Of a stretch of 64,000 nt of DNA, positions 26,242 through 34,193 are shown one piece after another; within the stretch, counting starts at the first letter, position 1, and each line of letters opens with the position of its first letter. The position numbers were made by a program, and so were the translations under genes. The notes under the pieces were generated by a model, which made no database searches, had not been told where the DNA came from, and saw only the letters and a list, made by a program, of their open reading frames with translations. This DNA is from Mongoliitalea daihaiensis (GTDB lineage: Bacteria; Bacteroidota; Bacteroidia; Cytophagales; Cyclobacteriaceae), in NCBI RefSeq assembly GCF_021596945.1, contig NZ_CP063779.1:1339592-1403591 (forward strand). Direction: 5' to 3'.

Positions 26242-26619
26242 ATGGATGATATAAATGACATTTCAAGACAGATAATTGGAAAGGCTTACATGGTTTACAA
26301 TACCTTAGGTCCGGGTTTTTTGGAGAAGGTGTATGAGAATTCCTTGGCTTATGAATTGAAAATGAGCGACTTGTCCGTCTCTCAACAACAGCCTATAAAT
26401 GTCTATTATGAAGAGCAACTGGTAGGTATTTATAACTGTGATCTATTGGTGGACAATAGAATTCTTGTAGAAATCAAGGCTATCAAAGAACTGGAAAAAA
26501 TCCATTTTGCTCAAGTTTTAAACTACTTGAAAGCATCTGATTTGAACCTTGGACTATTAATCAACTTTGGTCCGGAAGGTATAAAAGTGAAACGGATAGT
26601 AAATGGGTGGGTAGTCTAG
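26242..26619 (+). CDS. GxxExxY protein, PD-(D/E)xK nuclease-like
   Basis: About 125 residues from the ATG at 26242. The defining motif is in NTLGPGFLEKVYENSLAYEL (GxxExxY = GFLEKVY), followed by the nuclease-like core CDLLVDNRILVEIKAI (D...E-x-K) and the C-terminal LLINFG segment. Family members begin close to this Met, so I reject the longer frames from 26203 or 26215. The biochemical role is not established; the fold resembles Vsr/very-short-patch and related nucleases. It lies inside the tandem array, with a truncated unit on its left and two degenerate units on its right, and has no operon partner. Confidence 0.88.
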   Translation: MDDINDISRQIIGKAYMVYNTLGPGFLEKVYENSLAYELKMSDLSVSQQQPINVYYEEQLVGIYNCDLLVDNRILVEIKAIKELEKIHFAQVLNYLKASDLNLGLLINFGPEGIKVKRIVNGWVV

Positions 26620-26624
26620 GAGTT

Positions 26625-26955
26625 AGACACAGATTAAATTATGATTTTCACAGATTGACACAGATATTTTGGCTGTCGCCAAGTAGTGCTCAGCTAATAT
26701 GTTAATAATGGGTTTATTTTTGATTGCTGGACTGCTGGAGAAAAGACTGTGAAGATCTGTGTTGATCTGTTCAGATCAGTGTTTAATATTTTGACACAGA
26801 TTTTATTGTGGTCTTCACAGATTTTTTTGGCTGTCGCCAAGGGGTGGTGGATAGATAGATGTTGGTTGATTTAAGGTTTTGTTGCTCTTGCGAGGGAAAA
26901 AAAACTGTAAAGATTTGTGTTGATCTGTAGAGATCTGTGTTAAGATTCTATCTAC
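26625..26955. repeat. Two degenerate units of the same array
   Basis: On the right side of the GxxExxY gene the array resumes with ACACAGATTAAATTATGATTT and the hairpin TTGGC-TGTC-GCCAA (26669). A second worn unit contains the same hairpin at 26829. GTTGCTCTTGCGAGGG follows at about 26881, and a last ATCTGTGT piece ends before the next gene. Confidence 0.85.
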
Positions 26956-26964
26956 AACTGTGGC

Positions 26965-27438
26965 TTATGTCGCTTTTTTGGGAAGGGGAGCAAAGAAGTT
27001 TACTTGTTTGATATGCTGGGATAGCTGATTGATGGTGTCGATGAGTTCGAAGATATTTGTCGATTGAAAGGGATAGAGTTCAATGCGGTTTTTACCGTCG
27101 GTATCTTCCATGAGTTTGAGAGAATATTTTTTGCTAAGTGTGGATAAGTTGGAAGGCAGTTTTTGTGGGCCGTTTTGTAGGCTTAATCCTGTGCTCTTGA
27201 AACCAAATGTTTTTTTTTCTGAAATGTAATTTTTACGAATATACTCTTTATCAAAGCCTTTGTCATAGACAGACAAAAACCCTACGGAGGGGTTTTTCAA
27301 AGGGAACTTATAATCTAAAATCAAGCGAGGGCGAATGACTACGTAATGAATTACACCATCTACGTTGTAGATATCTAGGCGGAGATTGTTCTTCTGGCAT
27401 AGGAATTTCCAGAGAGTCTCCAAACGAAACAGATCCAT
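26965..27438 (-). CDS. Protein of unknown function, paired with the upstream membrane protein
   Basis: 157 residues, with no signal peptide and no membrane helix. It is rich in beta-strand patterns in the first half (LDIYNVDGVIHYVVIRPRLI) and has a long final helix with LIDTINQLSQHIKQ. I recognise no family. It begins 4 bases after the stop of the 197-residue gene, so the two are co-transcribed and probably act together. The gene ends right at the edge of the repeat array. Confidence 0.65.
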   Translation of the reverse strand: MDLFRLETLWKFLCQKNNLRLDIYNVDGVIHYVVIRPRLILDYKFPLKNPSVGFLSVYDKGFDKEYIRKNYISEKKTFGFKSTGLSLQNGPQKLPSNLSTLSKKYSLKLMEDTDGKNRIELYPFQSTNIFELIDTINQLSQHIKQVNFFAPLPKKAT

Positions 27439-27442
27439 GGCT

Positions 27443-28036
27443 TTACTTGGGTTTATTGATCAGCCTAAAATAGTCGGAAAAAACGGTTTTTAGAATATCC
27501 CGCTCTTTTTCTTCTTCCAATATGGAGACCCATTCGTCTTGAACCTTCATTTGTAGCTGCACTCCTTCCTCAAATTTTTGAAAATATTCCATTGCAAAAT
27601 TGAAGTGATCAAATTTATTGCCTCCATAAAAAGTAAGTTCTGAAGTAACCTCTTCAGCTGTAGTGAATCTCAGTTGCAAGGGTAACTCCTCAGGATAAGG
27701 CTCGATAAAAATGTAAGCCTCATCTACAACACGATTTAAAAAAATAGCAAAATTCAACGTCGGTAGTTCCTGTGATTTTTCCCGCTTTCCATGCCGGTAA
27801 ATATTCATCTTGGCATCGTTTCTTCCTTCCAAGTCATAAGAACTTGCCCGTACATTTCGAAAGTACAACCTGTCGGCATCTGTAATCCTCATTTCCGAAG
27901 GCTCCAAACCAGAGTTATTGGCTCTTTTTTCATTGAAAAAAGACATGATAAACACAAATACCAGTGTTCCTATCCCAAAAATCTTTAGGATACGAATCAA
28001 TTCAGGAGAAAAGGTCTCAGATTGTTTAGAAGCCAT
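27443..28036 (-). CDS. Single-span membrane protein of unknown function
   Basis: 197 residues. One membrane helix near the N-terminus (LKIFGIGTLVFVFIMSFF, residues 17-34) is preceded by a short cytoplasmic tail, so the remaining 160 residues should be outside. The outer part is beta-rich with YIFIEPYPEELPLQLRFT and a C-terminal helical segment. No family is recognised and no catalytic motif is seen. It is the first gene of a two-gene leftward unit. Confidence 0.65.
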   Translation of the reverse strand: MASKQSETFSPELIRILKIFGIGTLVFVFIMSFFNEKRANNSGLEPSEMRITDADRLYFRNVRASSYDLEGRNDAKMNIYRHGKREKSQELPTLNFAIFLNRVVDEAYIFIEPYPEELPLQLRFTTAEEVTSELTFYGGNKFDHFNFAMEYFQKFEEGVQLQMKVQDEWVSILEEEKERDILKTVFSDYFRLINKPK

Positions 28037-28090
28037 ATGCTAGTAACAGTGGTCACTTTCCAAAAGTTTTGCTAAAACCCTAGAATGGCA

Positions 28091-28849
28091 TCAGTGCACA
28101 TACGAACCTGCATTGATATCGATGGTGCAACCCGTCGCATGATCTGCCAACCCCGAACACAGTAAGGTAACCATCGGGGCTATATCTTTTGGCTCGGTTA
28201 ATTCTTTCAGCGCAATATCATTTAACGCATATGCCTCTCCATACTGATCCATAAAATCCTGAGCCATGTCGGTGCGCGTAAAACCGGGTGCAATGATGAA
28301 AGCTTTGATGCCGGATTTGCCATAGTAGCGTGCAATGGAGCGTGTGTAACTCACTATCGCTGCTTTGGAGGCAGCATAAGCAAGGTAATCCGGAGTATCT
28401 CCGCGGAATGCTGCTCTAGAAGAAATGTTGATAACTCTCCCTTGTTGGTTTGTAGTGGCATGTTCAATAAATTCTTTGGTGATGATCGCCAAGGCATTGA
28501 TATTGACATTCATGGTTTGCAGCCAAGCATCTGTCCAATCATCAGTTGGGGCATTGTCAGGTATGGAGATTGCGATCCCTGCATTGTTGACAACTGCATC
28601 AATCTTTCCATAAGTTTCCGTCAATCCTCTAAACCAGCCTTTTACTGCATTCAAATCTGAAAGGTCACAAGGCACTAAATAGCTTTTGCCTACTAAGGAT
28701 TCTTGAAGCTTTTTGGCCTCCGCTTCATTTCGATTGTAGTGCAGTAACAATTCTGCTCCTGATGTGGATAACTGTTCGGCTATTCCTCTTCCAATACCTC
28801 TGGAAGCTCCTGTCACCAAAATTCGCTGACCTTTCAATGATACATGCAT
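28091..28849 (-). CDS. Short-chain dehydrogenase/reductase (FabG-like)
   Basis: 252 residues with the classical SDR set: VTGASRGIGRGIAE (cofactor, residues 12-25), NNAGIAI, the catalytic Ser in VINISSRAA, YAASKAA (Tyr and Lys) and the PGFTRTDMA loop. The length fits the family. The N-terminal loop and a missing acidic residue after strand 2 suggest NADPH. The substrate is unknown; the FabG-like label means only similarity to 3-oxoacyl-ACP reductase. It is monocistronic as far as can be seen. Confidence 0.9.
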   Translation of the reverse strand: MHVSLKGQRILVTGASRGIGRGIAEQLSTSGAELLLHYNRNEAEAKKLQESLVGKSYLVPCDLSDLNAVKGWFRGLTETYGKIDAVVNNAGIAISIPDNAPTDDWTDAWLQTMNVNINALAIITKEFIEHATTNQQGRVINISSRAAFRGDTPDYLAYAASKAAIVSYTRSIARYYGKSGIKAFIIAPGFTRTDMAQDFMDQYGEAYALNDIALKELTEPKDIAPMVTLLCSGLADHATGCTIDINAGSYVH

Positions 28850-28930
28850 AAGAATGTGGGTTGATTTTTCTGTCTGTAAGTTAAAGAAAAGGATTTACTT
28901 GTTTCAAATACTTTTCCACAAGTAAGCATA

Positions 28931-29422
28931 CTAAACCAAAAAGTTAACCGGTTCTATTCCGATCAAATCCACCTGCTGCAAAAAATCCGGATGTAATGGA
29001 TTCACTAGTAAGTTATGTTCCTGTGGATAATTCACGAAGGGTATCCTGCAAGAAGGCACTTTCAATGCAATAGAATCTTTTTGCTGAGCCCAATAAGTTC
29101 CCATATATTGAGTGCTTTTGGGATGGGGTCTATGTTTCCAATCTTCTGGAAGATCTGTGCTATCTACAAAGGGAACTTCCGCATGTACATCAAAAATAAC
29201 CAAGGACCATTGGCTTTTTGTAACCACTGGTCCTCGAATACTTAGCAATTCCAGAAAATTGAGAGATGTATGGCTACAAGCATAGATCAAGGGGGTTCCG
29301 TATTGATTCCATCTTCCTGAACCCGGACCGTAACCTAAGGGTGTTCTCCCCGGTAGATTCTCAATAAGTCTGTAGTATCTCAATGTGGATAAATCAAAAT
29401 ACTGTACCCCAAGACATGGCAT
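28931..29422 (-). CDS. RES-domain toxin (NAD-degrading type)
   Basis: 163 residues that match the RES fold: RYYRLIENLPGRTPLGYGPG carries the conserved Arg, GRWNQYGTPLIYACSHTSL follows with a conserved Tyr and then FLELLS with the Glu, and the C-terminal PSCRIPF region has the Ser. RES toxins deplete NAD+ and arrest growth. The start overlaps the end of the antitoxin gene by 29 bases, as usual for RES/Xre pairs, so its translation depends on the upstream gene. Confidence 0.9.
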   Translation of the reverse strand: MPCLGVQYFDLSTLRYYRLIENLPGRTPLGYGPGSGRWNQYGTPLIYACSHTSLNFLELLSIRGPVVTKSQWSLVIFDVHAEVPFVDSTDLPEDWKHRPHPKSTQYMGTYWAQQKDSIALKVPSCRIPFVNYPQEHNLLVNPLHPDFLQQVDLIGIEPVNFLV

Positions 29423-29882
29423 CCAATGCCTGATCCACCAAATCTATCCCCCGTGGATGCAATAAGATATCCACAGGCTTTTGAGAGCCTAAAGCCTCAT
29501 TGATGGTATGAAGCCAAGTGGAAAACAACTCCTCTGATCCAAATATGCGAATACCTTTGGCAACTATCTTATCCATATCCTTGATACTTTTGGTGAGCAA
29601 CTTGGTCAATAAACGATCATCTTTCTTCCAACGTACTAATGTGCTCGGGTCTACCTCCATCAATACAGCAATCTCTGCTTGGGTATATTGGAAATAATCA
29701 AACAAAACCATGGTCTCCGATAGACGAAAACGCTCCTCTACCAAAGACGGCTCTGCGACTGTAGCGTATCCTAAATCTTGCTTGAAAAAATAGTGCTCCT
29801 CACTAGCCTCCTGAAAGGATGAGATGCCCTGACTATCGGAAAGTCGTGAGGGAAATGAATATTTTTTTGATGAATACGCCAT
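29394..29882 (-). CDS. Xre/MbcA/ParS-type antitoxin of the RES pair
   Basis: About 162 residues from the ATG at 29882. The N-terminal part is variable; a helix-turn-helix-like helical block follows (YFQYTQAEIAVLMEVDPSTL). The C-terminal DUF2384 toxin-binding domain has NEALGSQKPVDILLHPRGID and ends in the typical small-residue tail MSWGTVF. Antitoxins of this group bind DNA as part of the complex and repress their own operon. The best promoter lies so close to the ATG that the mRNA would be nearly leaderless. Confidence 0.9.
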   Translation of the reverse strand: MAYSSKKYSFPSRLSDSQGISSFQEASEEHYFFKQDLGYATVAEPSLVEERFRLSETMVLFDYFQYTQAEIAVLMEVDPSTLVRWKKDDRLLTKLLTKSIKDMDKIVAKGIRIFGSEELFSTWLHTINEALGSQKPVDILLHPRGIDLVDQALDAMSWGTVF

Positions 29883-29885
29883 ACA

Positions 29886-29916
29886 CAAATTTAACCAAAA
29901 TTATCTTAATTGCAAA
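29886..29916 (-). promoter_or_regulatory. Promoter of the toxin-antitoxin operon
   Basis: Leftward TTTG (29916-29913), exactly 19 bases, then TAAATTTG (29893-29886): a perfect TTTG/TAnnTTTG pair. The -7 box ends only 3 bases before the ATG at 29882, so transcription should start at or next to the start codon. Confidence 0.8.
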
Positions 29917-29937
29917 ATTTTATTATTGTATTTACAA

Positions 29938-30414
29938 TCATTTAAGTATCTCTCTAATTTGATAATCCTGTAGGTTACAGTTGATCCACTCTCCATCAAG
30001 GTCAGCGCCGTATTTCTTATAAAAATTAATGGCGGGTTCGTTCCAATCCAGTACTTGCCATGTCATTCCAGAGCATCCATCATCCAAACATTTTTGCATG
30101 GTTTGGTCAAATAGCAGCTTTCCTGCACCATTCCCCCGTTCGGATTCTGTCACGACAATATCTTCTAGATACAATCGCTTCCCTTTCCAAGTACTGTAGC
30201 GATAATAATAGATGGAGATGCCTATGATTTCTTGAGTAGCTTCTTTGATAGCAACATAAAATCCAAAAACAGGCTGAGGTCCAAAGCCATCCTGTTCCAT
30301 TTTTTCCACAGTGTTGATAACTTGTTCTGGGGCTTTTTCATATAAGGCAAGCTCTTTTACCAATTCCAATACCCTTGGCAGGTCCTCAATTTTTCCTTTT
30401 CTGATCTGATACAT
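29938..30414 (-). CDS. GNAT acetyltransferase (SSAT-like)
   Basis: About 158 residues from the Met of MYQIRKGKIEDL; the frame continues 25 codons upstream, but that part is not typical. The acetyl-CoA loop is VTESERGNGAGKLL (Q/RxxGxG/A type), preceded by KRLYLEDIVV and followed by WNEPAINFYKKYGA. This pattern is that of diamine/spermidine N1-acetyltransferase-like GNATs (SSAT and thialysine acetyltransferase). Substrate polyamine or amino acid is an inference from similarity. It sits alone between the TA operon and coaX, divergent from coaX. Confidence 0.87.
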   Translation of the reverse strand: MYQIRKGKIEDLPRVLELVKELALYEKAPEQVINTVEKMEQDGFGPQPVFGFYVAIKEATQEIIGISIYYYRYSTWKGKRLYLEDIVVTESERGNGAGKLLFDQTMQKCLDDGCSGMTWQVLDWNEPAINFYKKYGADLDGEWINCNLQDYQIREILK

Positions 30415-30524
30415 AGTGATTGATTTTGGTTGAAGGTGGGAAATATTTGAAAAAAATAAAAGTCTGATTGCATAATTGGAGGCATTCATACCTGATGGAT
30501 GGCTTTTCTTTCTAACTTAGGGCC

Positions 30525-31313
30525 ATGTTTTGTTCAATTGATGCAGGTAATTCCAATATTGTTTTTGGCTTTTATGACGAAGTCAAGAAGTCTTGGATTC
30601 ACGAATTTCGAGTAAAGACGTCTAAAAAACTCACTGTGCTAGCATTAGAAAAAGCTGTACACTTATTTTTTCTAGAAAATGACATCAAAATTGACGAATT
30701 GTCGGGCGTTGGAATTTCCTCTGTGGTACCGGAAGTCAATCAGGTGCTACAACAATTTTGCTCAGAATACCTTGGAAAATCTTGTTACCTGATTGCTGCG
30801 GATTCTTATCCTCTATTATCCGTGAAAACAGGACGTCCCAACGAAATAGGCTCCGATCTGATGTGTAATGCATTTGCTGCATTTGAACGGATGGCTGGTC
30901 CATGTATTGTGGTAGACTTTGGCACAGCCCTTACTTTTACGGTAATAGGAGAAGATGGGCAGATTTTGGGTGTGAATATTGCTCCTGGGTTGAAGACCGC
31001 TATCAAATCTTTATTTTCCAATACTTCCAAACTTCCAGAAGTAGCCCTTCAATTGCCTGATTCCTTACTCGGAAAAGATACCGTGCATGCCATTCAAGCA
31101 GGAGTATTGTATGGCTATGTAGGCCTAGTCAAGGAAATGCTCAAAGGCATCCAATTGGAATTGGGGTACCGCTGTCATATCATAGCTACAGGTGGCTTAT
31201 CTTCAATTCTTACCTCTGTTCAGCAAGAGTTTGATTTAGTAGACCGATATTTGACAGTTGATGGAATTCGCTTGATTACCTTAGCCAATCAAATTAAAAA
31301 AGGAATTAGATAA
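30525..31313 (+). CDS. coaX: Type III pantothenate kinase
   Basis: 262 residues. The N-terminal phosphate motif is SIDAGNSNIVFGFYD (Asp6), then GRPNEIGSDLMCNAFAAFE, VVDFGTALTFTVI and the adenosine loop IATGGLSSIL. It catalyses the first step of CoA synthesis, is cytoplasmic, needs a monovalent cation and is insensitive to CoA feedback. Length and motif order are normal. Its last 25 bases overlap in antisense with the 3' end of the convergent peptidase gene. Confidence 0.94.
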   Translation: MFCSIDAGNSNIVFGFYDEVKKSWIHEFRVKTSKKLTVLALEKAVHLFFLENDIKIDELSGVGISSVVPEVNQVLQQFCSEYLGKSCYLIAADSYPLLSVKTGRPNEIGSDLMCNAFAAFERMAGPCIVVDFGTALTFTVIGEDGQILGVNIAPGLKTAIKSLFSNTSKLPEVALQLPDSLLGKDTVHAIQAGVLYGYVGLVKEMLKGIQLELGYRCHIIATGGLSSILTSVQQEFDLVDRYLTVDGIRLITLANQIKKGIR

Positions 31314-31975
31314 GCAGGATCTGGACAGATGGCCTGAAATTTTTCTTGTTCTCTGTGTGAGCAAACTCCTGGAAAGTCCCCCCAATTTCCCATCATATCC
31401 CACATGAGTTGGAAGTGCAAGTGTGGAGGCCAGTCACCATTTTCGGGAAAAGGGCCTATATGCGCTATTTTTTCTCCTGCCTTGATGACTTGTCCTGTGT
31501 GGATATCCCTCAAGTCTTCCAGACAAAGGTGGCCATAAAGGGTGTAAAGTTTTTGATCGTTGATTTCATGTTCCAGAATGATGGTAGGACCATAATTACC
31601 AAAGCCGGCATTATCCTGAAAACTGTGGATAACTCCATCTAAGGGAGCGAAAAGGGGCGTGAGAGGAGCAGCCCAAATATCAATGCCCATGTGAATATCT
31701 CTAAAATCCTCCGCTGCGGTAGCGAAGACCTGACTTCTGCTGTAAATAGCCCGGTGTTCGAAATAACCACCGATCCCAAATGCCTTCCCTTGTTTCCTGA
31801 GTTCATCGAAAACAAAAAAATTAAATGCTTCGGTATTTGATAGATCAACTGTTCTCAAGCGTTCATTGCTAGGTGAAAAATCCAATTGGGCAGTATTTTC
31901 CAAGGTAAGCGCTTTGCCTAAAACAGGATATACACTGGTATTTGCAAGAAATTGTTTGATCGAAGGATATTCCAT
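31289..31975 (-). CDS. M23-family (LytM-type) metallopeptidase domain protein
   Basis: About 228 residues from the ATG at 31975 (MEYPSIKQ); the open frame extends upstream but would cross the divergent promoter region. The LytM zinc sites are HMGID (H95, D99) and PPHLHF (H185, H187). No signal peptide is visible, which is odd for a peptidoglycan hydrolase, although cytoplasmic-looking M23 proteins of this type (with DWPPHLHFQL) occur in Bacteroidota. The substrate is uncertain. It converges on coaX with a 25-base overlap. Confidence 0.82.
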   Translation of the reverse strand: MEYPSIKQFLANTSVYPVLGKALTLENTAQLDFSPSNERLRTVDLSNTEAFNFFVFDELRKQGKAFGIGGYFEHRAIYSRSQVFATAAEDFRDIHMGIDIWAAPLTPLFAPLDGVIHSFQDNAGFGNYGPTIILEHEINDQKLYTLYGHLCLEDLRDIHTGQVIKAGEKIAHIGPFPENGDWPPHLHFQLMWDMMGNWGDFPGVCSHREQEKFQAICPDPAYLIPFLI

Positions 31976-32101
31976 GGACTCAAAATTAAAACAAGATGGC
32001 TTGAAACAGTTGCCACTACTGTAAAAAATTGTACCTATAGCCCTTCTCTCGTACAAGATGTACCCAAGTATTTTGTAATTTTCAGCACTAATTTGATACC
32101 T

Positions 32102-33049
32102 ATGGAATTTCCAAGTTTGGCGGCTATCCAAGCAGCACATGCACGCATACAGCCCTTCATTCACCATACTCCCATCCTGAAATCAGATGCCATTAATGAG
32201 CTTGCTGGCTGTGAGATTTATTTCAAGTGTGAAAATTTTCAGAAAGTTGGGGCTTTCAAAGCAAGAGGTGCTGCCAATGCTGTGATGAAGTTGACTCCAG
32301 AGCAAAAGGCAAATGGTGTAGCCACCCATTCTTCAGGTAATCATGCAGCAGCCTTGGCGCGAGCTGCTACGGTAGCGGGTATTCCTTCTTACATTGTCAT
32401 GCCTTCTAATGCTCCCGAAATCAAAAAGAAGGCAGTCAAAGGATATGGAGGTGAAATTATCGAATGTGAGCCCAACTTGATGGCTCGAGAAACTACCTTG
32501 CAAACGGTGGTTGAAAAAACTGGGGCTACGTTCATCCCTCCTTACGACTTTATGGATGTGGTGGAGGGACAGGCAACCTGTGCCTTAGAAATGTGGAGCG
32601 AAGGTATAGCTTTTGATACGATCATGGCTCCTGTCGGTGGAGGTGGCTTGCTAGGAGGAACTGCGCTGACTACCAAGTATATTTCGCCAACCACACAGGT
32701 GATCGCTGGAGAACCCGCAGGTGCTGATGACGCCTATCGTTCGTTTCATGCCAAAAAACTGATACCTATGGAGGGCCCAAAGACTATATCTGATGGCTTG
32801 TTAACTTCCTTAGGCAAAATTAATTTCGAAATCATCATGGAACATGTAGACGACATCTTGACGGTCAATGATGATGAAATCATCGAAGCCATGCGCTTGA
32901 TTTATGAGCGGATGAAAATTGTTATCGAGCCCAGTTGTGCTGTTCCTCTTGCCGCATTGTTAAAAAATAAAGAACGTTTTACTGGTCAGAAAGTGGGAAT
33001 TATTTTATCCGGAGGTAATGTGGATTTGGCCAAACTGCCATTTAAATAA
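32102..33049 (+). CDS. Threonine/serine dehydratase or serine racemase (PLP enzyme)
   Basis: 315 residues from ATG 32102. The PLP lysine is in VGAFKARGAANA (K53), with THSSGNHAAALARAA and the phosphate loop PVGGGGLLGG. It ends in ILSGGNVDLAKLP, typical of the short catabolic (no ACT domain) threonine dehydratase and serine racemase group. The family is certain; activity on L-Thr versus L/D-Ser cannot be assigned from sequence. It is divergent from the M23 gene with about 126 bases between them and ends at a bidirectional terminator. Confidence 0.88.
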   Translation: MEFPSLAAIQAAHARIQPFIHHTPILKSDAINELAGCEIYFKCENFQKVGAFKARGAANAVMKLTPEQKANGVATHSSGNHAAALARAATVAGIPSYIVMPSNAPEIKKKAVKGYGGEIIECEPNLMARETTLQTVVEKTGATFIPPYDFMDVVEGQATCALEMWSEGIAFDTIMAPVGGGGLLGGTALTTKYISPTTQVIAGEPAGADDAYRSFHAKKLIPMEGPKTISDGLLTSLGKINFEIIMEHVDDILTVNDDEIIEAMRLIYERMKIVIEPSCAVPLAALLKNKERFTGQKVGIILSGGNVDLAKLPFK

Positions 33050-33078
33050 AAATAGCGCATGTTAGTGCGCTATTTTTA
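33048..33078. terminator. Bidirectional terminator between convergent genes
   Basis: AAAAATAGCGCA pairs with TGCGCTATTTTT (12 bp) around a 6-base loop. With A-tracts on one side and T-tracts on the other it can serve both the dehydratase gene and the convergent DUF3050 gene. The dehydratase stop codon is inside the left A-tract. Confidence 0.9.
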
Positions 33079-33105
33079 TCTTGTGTAAAATTTAATTTAT
33101 CTCAA

Positions 33106-33882
33106 TTAAACTGTCTGAAGGATCTGCTCATGTATACCATCCCATAGGACTTTACGGACTTTCAATGCTTCGATAGCAGCTTGTGTGGTTTCCTCCCACT
33201 TTACAGGATCGTTACCGCAAAGGTCTTCCAGCATGCGCATTGCCAAAGGTCCATGATGGTCTTCGTCTAAATGGATGTGTCTTTCAAAGTAATATTCTAG
33301 GGTTTGCAATTCACCTGGTTTGGTTTGAATCAGGTCATTGACAAGTTTTCTAAACATATCGGGAATTAAATCCTCTCTTCCCAAGGTAAAGGAAGCCGCT
33401 ATTTCATGTGCTTTCCCTTTTTCAATTAATGCAAAGTTCGTCAAGAGGAATTGTTTGGTGCTTTCAGGGATTTCCATCCACATCAATAAGTTTCGGAAGT
33501 CTTTTCCAAAATCCAAATCTTGTATCAATCGATCGATTTTCTGTGTATTGGCCCCCGCTTCTTTCATAGCAGTAAGATACAGTTCAAAATGACTGCAATA
33601 CCCTCCTTTTCCATCCTCATCCGACTCTTCAGCCAATACGATATCGTTAATCAAACGGGTTACCAAGGGATTACCAGAGGGTCTCCACGGCAGACTGCTT
33701 CCCGTCAATCGAAGTTGCAAAGCCTTCAACAAGCTCATAAAGTCCCATACAGCATAGACATGTTGTTCCATGAACAGCTGAAAATCTTCCAAGGTCTTCA
33801 TGTCTTGATAAATCGGATGTGCAAGCAACTCTTCTCTGTGTGGCGCTATGGCCTTCATTAAGTTTTCAATATTCGGATTCAT
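33106..33882 (-). CDS. DUF3050 protein (heme-oxygenase-like fold)
   Basis: 258 residues, all helical, without a signal peptide. DUF3050 marks are FMEQHVYAVWDFMSLLKALQ, PLVTRLINDIVLAEESDED, YCSHFELYLTAM and YYFERHIHLDEDHHGPLA. The H/E-rich positions (E-H in the first helix, E-x-x-H, H-x-D-E-D-H) resemble the di-metal sites of the heme-oxygenase-like diiron oxidase superfamily. The reaction is unknown. It is monocistronic and convergent with the dehydratase gene. Confidence 0.88.
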   Translation of the reverse strand: MNPNIENLMKAIAPHREELLAHPIYQDMKTLEDFQLFMEQHVYAVWDFMSLLKALQLRLTGSSLPWRPSGNPLVTRLINDIVLAEESDEDGKGGYCSHFELYLTAMKEAGANTQKIDRLIQDLDFGKDFRNLLMWMEIPESTKQFLLTNFALIEKGKAHEIAASFTLGREDLIPDMFRKLVNDLIQTKPGELQTLEYYFERHIHLDEDHHGPLAMRMLEDLCGNDPVKWEETTQAAIEALKVRKVLWDGIHEQILQTV

Positions 33883-34064
33883 ATTTCAAGGGGTAATTCC
33901 AGTTGTAAACCTGAAATACGGAAAAATGATTTCCAAAGGATGAGACTTTGGGCACATTTTTCGAGGAATTGAAATAAACGGTATCACTTCTACAATGAAA
34001 TGCAGAGGGATTCAGCTAGTTCAACCAATTTTACTTAACTATAGTACCCGAATACTCACCTTAA

Positions 34065-34175
34065 AGAGACTGTTTCTCGCCACGATCGCAACGAATAACG
34101 CAACGCACACAAAGTTTTATTTCAATTTATTTCCACCATATTTCTACGTTATTTCAATCTTTGTTGCCGAACACT
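34065..34175. repeat. Intergenic repeat remnant
   Basis: In the 311-base gap 33883-34193 the text CGCCACGATCGCAACG and then TTTATTTCCACCATATTTC / GTTATTTCAATC is a worn copy of modules 1 and 4 of the 15.5-16.6 kb array. The rest of the gap shows nothing nameable. Confidence 0.6.
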
Positions 34176-34193
34176 ATCCCAATAGCTAACTTC

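Noticed and set aside
31976-32167. N-terminal extension of the M23-type protein to the first Met
   Set aside because: It would run through the divergent promoter region and into the dehydratase coding sequence, and it has no family similarity.
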